A DNA stretch of 8,028 nucleotides from Patescibacteria group bacterium. Lineage in GTDB: Bacteria; Patescibacteriota; Patescibacteriia; JAGPKW01. The DNA lies in contig JAGPKW010000032.1 of NCBI GenBank assembly GCA_018053685.1, forward strand, positions 1 through 8,028. The letters are read 5' to 3'. The position numbers and the translations under genes were made by a program. The notes below the pieces were generated by a model. The model was not told the DNA's origin. It saw nothing but the letters and a program-made list of their open reading frames with translations, and did not search any database. The number at the start of each line of letters is the position of its first letter. Positions within the stretch are counted from its first letter, which is position 1. Below, piece after piece: positions 1-5,521 of this stretch.

Positions 1-320
1 TCTAGATTCTGTATAGACTTTTGTGTAGCTTCTAACTCAGCTTCTGTTATATCTCTTGTATCAAAAAACTCTTGTTTTCTAAATGATAAAATTGAAAATG
101 GAAATTTACTATTACCCTTTTTATATATTGCAGTAGCACTTGTTTTTGCTTTTGTATCCCAGCTTACTGTAACAGAGTTAGAGGTGATATTTGTAAACTG
201 AACATTATTTGGCTTTATTCTAAAATAATCGTAAATAAATAATCCAATAATTAAAACTAGTAAAGAGAGCAATGTTATTTCTAATACTCTCTTAAAAGTA
301 GTGTTTACCTTATTTTTCAT
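1..320 (-). CDS. Membrane-anchored fibronectin type III-like protein, C-terminus missing (runs off window)
   Basis: Translating the minus strand from the ATG at 320 gives about 106 codons without a stop to the window edge, so only the N-terminus is present. Residues 1-11 are polar and basic (MKNKVNTTFKR). Residues 12-31 form one hydrophobic membrane segment ending in FIYDYF, which suggests an N-in anchor with the rest outside the membrane. From about residue 36 the sequence PNNVQFTNITSNSVTVSW, followed by a T/A-rich strand and AIYKKG, matches the first strands of a fibronectin III beta sandwich (the P-x-x-V...S-x-T-V-x-W pattern). The domain usually mediates surface binding or acts as a spacer, and no catalytic function can be assigned. 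The upstream 150 bp separate it from the next minus-strand gene, so it may have its own promoter. The domain call rests on motif appearance only. Confidence 0.7.
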   Translation of the reverse strand, partial: MKNKVNTTFKRVLEITLLSLLVLIIGLFIYDYFRIKPNNVQFTNITSNSVTVSWDTKAKTSATAIYKKGNSKFPFSILSFRKQEFFDTRDITEAELEATQKSIQNL

Positions 321-335
321 TTATTAATTTAATAA
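321..335. repeat. AT-only 7-bp inverted repeat upstream of the fibronectin III-like gene
   Basis: TTATTAA at 321-327 and TTAATAA at 329-335 are perfect inverted copies separated by one base. They sit directly against the start codon of the minus-strand gene at 320. This could be a small operator or just chance in A/T-rich DNA. It is too short to call a terminator. Confidence 0.25.
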
Positions 336-417
336 TAGATTATTTTAGATTATTACTTATTTAATATTAGGATATACATATTATTTTATGAAGTCAATTA
401 GAACATCTTTGAAATGT

Positions 418-455
418 AAAGAGAAAGTGAAATTATTAATGTATCTCTTTTTTTT
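418..455 (+). terminator. Possible weak hairpin with T-run downstream of the nucleoside phosphorylase-like gene
   Basis: AAAGAGA at 418-424 pairs with TCTCTTT at 444-450, and further T residues follow to 455. The loop is long (19 nt) and the T-run lies on the plus strand, while both flanking genes are on the minus strand. On the minus strand the same arms are preceded, not followed, by the homopolymer. A role as a terminator for the gene ending at 472 is therefore doubtful. Confidence 0.2.
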
Positions 456-471
456 GGAATTAATAAGAGGA

Positions 472-1287
472 TTATTTAAAATCCTTAAATACTTCTAATA
501 CAATGGATAGAGAATCTCTTTTTCCACCTAACATTGTACTTGATTTCTCTTCTGTAAAAACATCTGTCCACTCCTCTCCATTTATTGGTAACTTGTCAGA
601 TATATATGATATTTGAGAATAATGAATTGGATTATCATTAAAGAAATTTTCATTTAACCAACCAGTAGTAATAGCTCCTGTCTCCATTTCCATTTCAACT
701 ATATCGCATCCTTTTGCTTTTGCTTCTAATACATTCTCTTTAGTATAATAAAGGGTATTAACACACCATACATTTCCTAATATACTCTTTGGGAAACTCT
801 TTGTTTTGTTGGTTATATTTGATGCACTATTTAATAGAAGTGTATTTAAAAATGGAGAACATACTGCTATTTGATCATGGGTTGCTAATAAATTTCCAAA
901 GCCTGAATCTCTTACTGCAGAATTGCATATTACAATGTCCCCTATATTTAAATTTTCATTTATGCTTCCTGAACAACCAATATTTATTATATATTTTGCT
1001 CCATTAAATGCAGCTTTTACAATGTTTGTATGGAGGTTAAGAGATCCTTCACTTGTAAATATGTATAGTATTTGTCTTCCATAACTAAGAAAAAGAACAG
1101 TTTCTCCATATCTTGAAAGAGAATGGTTTAATACAGTAAGGTTTGGATTATTAATTGATATTGATGATAATATTTCAGGCCATCTTGTACTATGTCCTAG
1201 TATAACGACTTCTGGGTATCCTTCAATTTTCTTGTAATCTGGTCTTGTGACTGGATTAATTAATAGTGTATCTGCTTTATAAAACAT
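472..1287 (-). CDS. Nucleoside phosphorylase / nucleosidase superfamily protein (PNP_UDP_1 fold)
   Basis: The 271-residue product has the PNP/UDP-phosphorylase layout. A first phosphate-loop-like segment GHSTRWPEIL lies at about 31-40 (Arg35 matching the family's GDPxR arginine). The central glycine motif INIGCSGSINENLNIGDIVI lies at 101-120. The ribose-binding VEMEME follows at 197-202, and ISD at 229-231 gives Asp231 as the expected base-protonating acid. The family cleaves the N-glycosidic bond of nucleosides in the cytoplasm for purine or pyrimidine salvage, using phosphate (phosphorylases) or water (MTA/SAH nucleosidases). The position that is Arg87 in E. coli PNP appears to be Asn102 here, as in hydrolytic members, so the substrate and the nucleophile are open. 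The ATG start is supported by an extended -10 box only 5 nt upstream. The gene is divergent from the cytochrome b5 gene and CpG-poor like other host genes. Confidence 0.8.
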   Translation of the reverse strand: MFYKADTLLINPVTRPDYKKIEGYPEVVILGHSTRWPEILSSISINNPNLTVLNHSLSRYGETVLFLSYGRQILYIFTSEGSLNLHTNIVKAAFNGAKYIINIGCSGSINENLNIGDIVICNSAVRDSGFGNLLATHDQIAVCSPFLNTLLLNSASNITNKTKSFPKSILGNVWCVNTLYYTKENVLEAKAKGCDIVEMEMETGAITTGWLNENFFNDNPIHYSQISYISDKLPINGEEWTDVFTEEKSSTMLGGKRDSLSIVLEVFKDFK

Positions 1288-1292
1288 CGTTG

Positions 1293-1321
1293 ATTATATC
1301 ATTATTTTTTATCTGAATTAA
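1293..1321 (-). promoter_or_regulatory. Extended -10 promoter for the nucleoside phosphorylase-like gene (probably leaderless)
   Basis: On the minus strand the sequence reads TGATATAATCAACGATG. TATAAT is complementary to 1293-1298 with the extended TGn motif at 1299-1301. A weak -35 candidate, TTAATT, lies 17 bp further upstream (1316-1321). The -10 box ends 5 nt before the ATG, so transcription would start at or next to the start codon, leaving no room for a ribosome-binding site. Confidence 0.65.
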
Positions 1322-1373
1322 TTAAAGTATAAAAAAAATAGAATTGGATTTTTCTTCTGTCTTATGAGAATAT

Positions 1374-1382
1374 TGATATTAT
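1374..1382 (+). promoter_or_regulatory. Candidate extended -10 box for the cytochrome b5-domain gene
   Basis: TGA followed by TATTAT at 1377-1382 fits an extended -10 element (5 of 6 bases). It ends 22 nt before the ATG at 1405. I see no convincing -35 box. The region 1288-1404 is the shared divergent promoter region of this gene and the minus-strand gene. Confidence 0.35.
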
Positions 1383-1404
1383 ATTAATTAAGATAACAAC
1401 TAGA

Positions 1405-2133
1405 ATGCTTTCTATACTTATATCTTTTCTACTTCTATTATCTTCCTTTGTTAATTCATATGCAGATACTACATATACAATAGAAGATATCCAAAAACAT
1501 AATAGTGAGAATGACTGCTGGGTTGTATTTGAGGAATCTGTATATGATATTACTAAATATGTAAAAATACATGATAGATATATGGATATTAGAAGCTGGT
1601 GTGGTGGTGATATGACACAGGCTTTTAAAACAAAGGATAATACAGGCAGAGATCACAAGAGGAGTAGTTATTCATTATTAGAAACTTTTAGAATTGGTGT
1701 TTTGAGTAGTAGTAATAGTAGTGATACCTCAAGTACAGAATTACAATCTACTGTTCAGAGTACAGAGGATATAAAAGAGGGTGGTAATGAAAGTAGCTCT
1801 AATAATACTAATGAGTATAATATTGTATCCCCTATTCTTCTTACAGTTTGTTTATATTGGATTCCATATTTCTTTGTTAAAAAGAAGAGAGATATTAGTT
1901 TGTTAAAAAAGTTTAACGGTTTTTGGAATACATTATTGATATTACTATTACTAATTCCATCATTTGGTTTTGGTATATTTATGATTGTTAGGTATACAAA
2001 CAGCAGTTTATGGAATATTAGCTTTGATTTTCTATACTGGCATGTTGAACTATCATTGGTAATGGGAATGATTGCAATAAGTCATTTTATTCAAAGAATA
2101 AAGATGTTTATGATTCAGATAAAGAGGAATTAA
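1405..2133 (+). CDS. Secreted and membrane-anchored cytochrome b5-like heme-binding protein
   Basis: The product has 242 residues. Residues 1-20 form a signal peptide with a hydrophobic LLLL core and a likely cut after SYA-D. Residues 22-98 read as a cytochrome b5 domain: YTIEDIQKHN, DCWVV, VYDITKYV, then His56 where the family has HPGG, a WCGGDMTQAF segment, and His84 in DHKRSSYSLL. His56 and His84 are the expected axial heme ligands. A Ser/Thr/Asn-rich linker (about 100-137) leads to three hydrophobic segments at about 138-157, 174-195 and 208-230. The last contains WHVELSLVMGMIAISHF with His213 and His227, resembling the heme-binding helices of b561 or DUF4405-type membrane proteins. The protein probably carries electrons outside or within the membrane, but its partner is unknown. 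The HPGG tetrad is replaced by HDRY, an unusual variant. It is followed by 50 nt to TTG-start possibilities of the next gene and 130 nt to its preferred ATG. Confidence 0.75.
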   Translation: MLSILISFLLLLSSFVNSYADTTYTIEDIQKHNSENDCWVVFEESVYDITKYVKIHDRYMDIRSWCGGDMTQAFKTKDNTGRDHKRSSYSLLETFRIGVLSSSNSSDTSSTELQSTVQSTEDIKEGGNESSSNNTNEYNIVSPILLTVCLYWIPYFFVKKKRDISLLKKFNGFWNTLLILLLLIPSFGFGIFMIVRYTNSSLWNISFDFLYWHVELSLVMGMIAISHFIQRIKMFMIQIKRN

Positions 2134-2159
2134 ATATTAAAAAATGATTTAATACAGTG

Positions 2160-2177
2160 AAATTTTGTTAACTAACG
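2160..2177 (+). repeat. Copy 1 of an intergenic direct repeat (AAATTTTG-n-AACTAACG)
   Basis: AAATTTTG followed by TTAACTAACG occurs here, 26 nt after the cytochrome b5 gene. A near-identical AAATTTTGAAACTAACG occurs at 3163-3179, after the ParB-like gene. Both lie in intergenic DNA downstream of a plus-strand stop and carry a CG dinucleotide that is otherwise rare in this DNA. The function is unknown. Confidence 0.35.
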
Positions 2178-2214
2178 GGTAATTGGAATATTATAGTGAT
2201 ATCTTTATTAGTAG

Positions 2215-2234
2215 AGTATATATATTTATATACT
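2215..2234. repeat. 8-bp inverted repeat upstream of the ParB-like gene (possible operator or hairpin)
   Basis: AGTATATA at 2215-2222 and TATATACT at 2227-2234 are perfect inverted copies around a 4-nt centre, TATT. The element lies 29 nt before the ATG at 2264 and overlaps the place where a -35 box would sit for the candidate -10 TATATT at 2247-2252. It could be an operator or an mRNA hairpin. The low complexity makes chance a real alternative. Confidence 0.35.
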
Positions 2235-2246
2235 TACTTCACAAAT

Positions 2247-2252
2247 TATATT
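2247..2252 (+). promoter_or_regulatory. Candidate -10 box (TATATT) for the ParB-like gene
   Basis: TATATT ends 11 nt upstream of the ATG at 2264, a spacing like that expected for leaderless or very short-leader transcripts. No clear -35 box is present. Confidence 0.3.
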
Positions 2253-2263
2253 ATTCTAATATT

Positions 2264-3124
2264 ATGATAGAACTATCACAGGACTCTGTTGATAATAAAA
2301 ATAATGAATCATTAGAAAACAAGTTAGAAGAAATTGTATCTGAAATTAATAAAAGTATACCTGAAGATATAAAGGGATTGGATATCTCTCAATTAGAAGA
2401 TATGCAAAAAGATTTAAAAGAACTTCCATATATTTCTCATGAAGAATTTACTGAACTATTATATCCTCAAGGACAATCTTTAGGTATGAATATGGTTGAT
2501 ACTAATAATATAGTTGGTAGCATATCTCCTGCATTTATAGACTGGTCTACAGAGTATGGAAGTCGTAAAGGTAGAGTAGTAAATATTGCTAAACAATTGA
2601 TTAATCCAACTACAGAATCAGTAGATAATGTATTTCATATTAAAGATCCTAGATTTGGTATTAAATTAAAGCAGTTATCTACTCCAGAAGGAGATTTGTT
2701 TTTTGTAATGGATGGTTCTCATCGTGTAGCTGGATGTAAATTAGCAAGAGTACCAAGAATTCCTGCTTTAGTAGAAAAGATTCCTGAATCTCATGTAGTT
2801 TCTACTTACAGTTCTGTTTTAAGAGCTGAATGGGAAAAAAGAATTAAATGTGGATTAATATCTGGGAGTATACAAGAGGTTATAGATGAACAGAATGAAA
2901 AGAGTTATATACTTAAGATTGAGTCTCAGGTATTACCTTGGATGTATCTTTCTAGTAGTAAGATTGTTAAATTAAATATGTTCTATTTTTCTTTCTTTCC
3001 AGATGCTAAAGATTTAGGATCTCTTTTAAATAATGAGAATATTCATAGAGATGTATTAACAGATGAAAATGTATTTAATTCATATATATCTAATAGAATA
3101 AATGAGAATAGTAATAAGGAATAG
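2264..3124 (+). CDS. ParB/sulfiredoxin-fold-like protein of unknown function
   Basis: The ATG at 2264 gives 286 residues. An upstream in-frame TTG at 2183 would add 27 residues (rich in Y, I and F), but it crosses the inverted repeat and candidate promoter, so I prefer the ATG. The N-terminal third is acidic and probably helical (ENKLEEIVSEINKS, SQLEDMQKDLKEL). The clearest motif is VMDGSHRVAGCKLARVP at about 148-164, followed by IPALVE. This is the DG(S/H)HR-A pattern of the ParB N-terminal/sulfiredoxin fold, which in ParB binds CTP and in other members serves as a nuclease or nucleotide-dependent domain. There is no recognisable helix-turn-helix like that of chromosome-partition ParB, and no ParA next to it, so I do not call it a partition protein. 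CpG content is low, as in other host genes. The gene ends with TAG. Confidence 0.6.
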   Translation: MIELSQDSVDNKNNESLENKLEEIVSEINKSIPEDIKGLDISQLEDMQKDLKELPYISHEEFTELLYPQGQSLGMNMVDTNNIVGSISPAFIDWSTEYGSRKGRVVNIAKQLINPTTESVDNVFHIKDPRFGIKLKQLSTPEGDLFFVMDGSHRVAGCKLARVPRIPALVEKIPESHVVSTYSSVLRAEWEKRIKCGLISGSIQEVIDEQNEKSYILKIESQVLPWMYLSSSKIVKLNMFYFSFFPDAKDLGSLLNNENIHRDVLTDENVFNSYISNRINENSNKE

Positions 3125-3140
3125 AAGAGATAATACTGGG

Positions 3141-3160
3141 ATTGGTTAAAATTGGTTATT
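3141..3160 (+). repeat. Tandem imperfect 10-bp direct repeat
   Basis: ATTGGTTAAA is followed at once by ATTGGTTATT (8 of 10 bases identical, the first seven exact), 17 nt after the ParB-like gene. It may be a protein-binding site, but two short copies are weak evidence. Confidence 0.3.
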
Positions 3161-3162
3161 AT

Positions 3163-3179
3163 AAATTTTGAAACTAACG
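3163..3179 (+). repeat. Copy 2 of the intergenic direct repeat
   Basis: AAATTTTGAAACTAACG matches the element at 2160-2177 with one base of length difference and one mismatch. Both copies follow the stop codon of a plus-strand gene by 26 to 38 nt. Confidence 0.35.
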
Positions 3180-3304
3180 AACTATTCTTTATTTAAAGGA
3201 TTGTATCAGTATTAAACCTAAACTTAAATACTTTTTAACTCATTATATTTATATATTTTTTTGTTTAAAGAGGTATAGACTTTTTTCCCAGAAGTAATCC
3301 AAAC

Positions 3305-3326
3305 TAAAATTTAATTTTAAATTTTA
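3305..3326. repeat. Perfect 10-bp inverted repeat upstream of the cassette (possible operator)
   Basis: TAAAATTTAA at 3305-3314 and TTAAATTTTA at 3317-3326 are exact inverted copies around a TT centre. The element lies 57 nt before the helix-turn-helix remnant and 19 nt upstream of the candidate -35 box. The position suits an operator for a cassette regulator, but it is all A/T and could be accidental. Confidence 0.35.
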
Positions 3327-3344
3327 ATCTCATTCTATGTGGTA

Positions 3345-3373
3345 TTACCTAATGCGTTGCAAGGATATATAAA
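3345..3373 (+). promoter_or_regulatory. Candidate promoter of the restriction-modification cassette
   Basis: A weak -35 (TTACCT, 3345-3350), a 17-bp spacer and a -10 (TATAAA, 3368-3373) lie just before the ATG of the helix-turn-helix remnant at 3384. The -10 box ends 10 nt before that ATG, so the transcript would start within a few bases of it. The cassette genes are tightly packed, so this could drive all of them. Confidence 0.35.
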
Positions 3374-3383
3374 TTACTCTAAT

Positions 3384-3522
3384 ATGATAAATAATAATGA
3401 AGAGATTTATTACACAATAAAAGAAGTTGCATCAATGCTAAAAGTAGCTTATTTCATACAAAGCCAGGAAACAGCATCGAATTAAAAAATCTGACTTAGA
3501 AGATTTTATTAAGAAAAAATAG
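3384..3522 (+). pseudogene. Broken excisionase-type helix-turn-helix (HTH_17-like) gene
   Basis: From the ATG at 3384 the frame gives a typical domain start (IYYTIKEVASMLKVA), then runs into nonsense and stops at 3483-3485 after 33 residues. In the next frame, from about 3457 to the TAG at 3520-3522, the sequence YKARKQHRIKKSDLEDFIKKK is the typical end of the same domain. Joining the halves gives a domain lacking roughly 15 residues, including the recognition helix, so the gene looks disabled by an internal deletion with a frameshift. Intact relatives are small MerR-like DNA-binding proteins (excisionases and regulators). Its end lies 2 nt before the first methyltransferase start, so it was probably the leading gene of this operon. 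An assembly error is possible but would need a missing block, not a single base. Confidence 0.75.
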
Positions 3523-3524
3523 AA

Positions 3525-4451
3525 ATGAAACAAACAAAATCAATAACAACTCAAATGTTCAATGATAATAAAATAGAAGAAGGGTTTATTAAATCACCTC
3601 TAAATTACATTGGAGGTAAATATAAACTTTTAAAACAAATCATTCCATACTTTCCTAAAAATATCGACACATTTGTAGATTTATTTGCTGGTGGTTGTAA
3701 TGTTGGTATAAATGTTAGAGCAAAGAGGTATTTCTTTAACGATAATCTTACATATTTAATTGATATGTATAAGGAATTCCAAAATACAGATATTAAAGAT
3801 ATTCTTAAGCATATACAAAAAAGAGTGAATGAATATCAACTTTCATTAACGAATAGTGAAGGATACAATCAGTTAAGAGCTTATTATAATACAAACAGAA
3901 ACTCGCTAGATTTATTTGTCTTAATAGCGTATTCCTTTAATCATCAAATAAGATTTAATAATAGTCATGAATTTAATAATCCCTTTGGGAAAGAAAGAAG
4001 TACTTTTAATCCATCAATGAAGAAAAATTTGGAAAGATTTATTCATAAAATACAAAACATTGAAACAATATTTACTAATTATAACTTTGATAAATTTCCA
4101 ATTGATAATTTATCTAAAAACGATTTTGTATATTGTGATCCACCATATCTAATTACAACAGGCAGCTACAATGATGGAAAAAGAGGTTTTACTGGCTGGT
4201 CTATGAAAGAGGAGAAGAAATTACTTGAAATTCTTGATGAGCTTAATGCCAAAGGTGTTAAGTTCGCACTTTCAAATGTGATTGAACATAAAGGAAAATC
4301 TAATATTATTCTACAGAATTGGGTAAATAAAAATAGTTTATATAAGGTCAATAGTTTATACTCCAATTATTCAAACTCAAATTACCACACAAAAGATAGA
4401 AGCAAAAATGGTAGTAAAGAAATTCTAATTACTAATTACGAAAACATATGA
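3525..4451 (+). CDS. Dam-family D12-class DNA adenine-N6 methyltransferase
   Basis: The 308-residue protein transfers a methyl group from SAM to adenine in the cassette's recognition site, shielding host DNA from the partner nuclease. Motif order is that of alpha-class (D12) enzymes. Motif X is PLNYIGGKYKLLKQI at 25-39, motif I (SAM binding) FVDLFAGGCNVG at 50-61, then a central region with NHQIRFNNSHEFNNPFGKE at 139-157 as in Dam relatives. The catalytic DPPY follows at 205-208, and the C-terminal block NYHTKDRSKNGSKEILITNY at 286-305 is also family-like. Length is slightly above Dam (about 280). All key motifs look intact. A second ATG at codon 11 is a possible start, but ATG 3525 fits the 2-nt gap to the upstream remnant. 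The stop TGA overlaps the start of the next methylase. The recognition sequence cannot be read from the protein. Confidence 0.9.
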   Translation: MKQTKSITTQMFNDNKIEEGFIKSPLNYIGGKYKLLKQIIPYFPKNIDTFVDLFAGGCNVGINVRAKRYFFNDNLTYLIDMYKEFQNTDIKDILKHIQKRVNEYQLSLTNSEGYNQLRAYYNTNRNSLDLFVLIAYSFNHQIRFNNSHEFNNPFGKERSTFNPSMKKNLERFIHKIQNIETIFTNYNFDKFPIDNLSKNDFVYCDPPYLITTGSYNDGKRGFTGWSMKEEKKLLEILDELNAKGVKFALSNVIEHKGKSNIILQNWVNKNSLYKVNSLYSNYSNSNYHTKDRSKNGSKEILITNYENI

Positions 4452-5512
4452 GATTTATAGGAAATAAAGAAAACTTGGTCGAAAAGATATACCAAATAAT
4501 GAATGAAAAAAAAATTTCAGGTAAGAGTTTTTTTGATGTGTTTACTGGAACAACAAGTGTAGCTCAATTCTTTAAGAAAAAAGGATATAAAGTGATTACT
4601 TCTGATTTACTATATTTTTCTTATGTATTACAACAAGCGTATATAGTTAACAATACAGAGCCACAATTTAATAAACTACTTAAAAATCTTAATTATAAAA
4701 GTGAAAGGCTCTTATCTACACCATTGTCTGAAGTGATAGATTATTTAAATAAAATTCCAGGAGTAGAGGGTTTTATTTACAAAAACTATACACCAGAAGG
4801 AACGAAGAACCTTAATCAACCTAGACAATATTTTATTGGTGAGAATGGTAAAAAAATAGATGCGATAAGGCAACAGATTGAAGAATGGTATATTAAGAAA
4901 TTAATAACTCAAGAAGAATACTATATTTTAATAGCATGCCTTATTGAGACTGTTCCTTTTTATGCAAATATCACAGGTGTTTATGCTGCGTTTCAAAAAC
5001 AATGGGATCCAAGAGCAATTAAGTCTATTATATTAAGAGAAATACCAATCATAATTAACAAAGAAGATAATCAAGCATATAATCGAAACTCTGTGGAACT
5101 AGCAGAAGAGATACAAGCAGATATTTTTTATTTAGATCCTCCATATAATCAAAGACAATATGCACCAAACTATCACTTACTTGAAACGATAGCAAAGTAT
5201 GATAGTCCTGTTATAAAAGGTGTATCAGGGTTAAGAGATTATACAGACCAAAAATCAGCCTTTTGTAATGCAAAAACGGGGATAAGGGAATTAGAAAAAA
5301 TAGTTTCCAATGCAAGATGTAATTATTTGCTCTTAAGTTACAATTCTGAAGGAATTATGCCAAATGAAAAAATTCTTAATATGATGCATAAATATGGAAA
5401 AGTTGAATTGGAAGAATTTCATTATCTACGTTTTAAAAGTAATAATAATGGTGATAGTAAATATAAAAAACATATTCAGGAACAACTTTATATTTTAGAT
5501 AAATTAACATAA
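4448..5512 (+). CDS. Second D12-class DNA adenine-N6 methyltransferase (FokI-methylase-like)
   Basis: The 354-residue protein is a different branch of the D12 family from its upstream neighbour. It has motif X RFIGNKENLVEKI at the very N-terminus (2-14), SAM-binding motif I FFDVFTGTTSVAQFF at 28-42, and a long insert between about 66 and 225 likely to hold the target-recognition region. The catalytic DPPY at 230-233 lies in the context DPPYNQRQYAPNYHLLETIA, and LLLSYNSEGI sits at 294-303. The NQRQY...NYHxLETIA signature is what I know from FokI/StsI-type adenine methylases, where each domain modifies one strand of an asymmetric site. Its ATG overlaps the preceding TGA (ATGA), implying translational coupling, and there is no Shine-Dalgarno sequence. 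The pair of unlike methylases suggests that the target site is not palindromic. That is inference. Confidence 0.88.
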   Translation: MRFIGNKENLVEKIYQIMNEKKISGKSFFDVFTGTTSVAQFFKKKGYKVITSDLLYFSYVLQQAYIVNNTEPQFNKLLKNLNYKSERLLSTPLSEVIDYLNKIPGVEGFIYKNYTPEGTKNLNQPRQYFIGENGKKIDAIRQQIEEWYIKKLITQEEYYILIACLIETVPFYANITGVYAAFQKQWDPRAIKSIILREIPIIINKEDNQAYNRNSVELAEEIQADIFYLDPPYNQRQYAPNYHLLETIAKYDSPVIKGVSGLRDYTDQKSAFCNAKTGIRELEKIVSNARCNYLLLSYNSEGIMPNEKILNMMHKYGKVELEEFHYLRFKSNNNGDSKYKKHIQEQLYILDKLT

Positions 5513-5521
5513 TTTAAGGGG

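Larger units (their letters stand above)
3125..3383. other. Intergenic stretch at the left boundary of the restriction-modification cassette
   Basis: I find no supported gene in these 259 bases. The stretch holds a tandem ATTGGTTAAA/ATTGGTTATT pair, the second copy of the intergenic direct repeat, several T-runs, a 10-bp inverted repeat and a candidate promoter for the cassette. The point where host DNA meets acquired DNA probably lies here, since CpG frequency rises just to the right. Confidence 0.5.

Noticed and set aside
789..1007. Plus-strand open frame of 72 codons
   Set aside because: It lies wholly inside the nucleoside phosphorylase-like gene on the other strand and has no domain or promoter support.
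1456..1656. Minus-strand open frame of 66 codons
   Set aside because: It is antisense to the cytochrome b5 domain, which has clear motifs. The frame is an AT-rich shadow.
2183..2263. TTG start adding 27 residues to the ParB-like protein
   Set aside because: The extension is low-complexity, crosses the inverted repeat and the candidate -10 box, and lacks a ribosome-binding site. The ATG at 2264 is the better start.
4166..4366. Minus-strand open frame of 66 codons
   Set aside because: It is antisense to the first methylase across its DPPY-to-C-terminal part and shows no family features.
4449..4460. UGA recoding (UGA = Gly as in Gracilibacteria/Absconditabacteria)
   Set aside because: The first methylase would read through TGA for only three codons (G-D-L) before TAG, so that gene alone cannot decide. 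However, all host-like genes run full length with no in-frame TGA, while a recoded genome would show many. Tryptophan is also written TGG, so UGA = Trp is not supported either.
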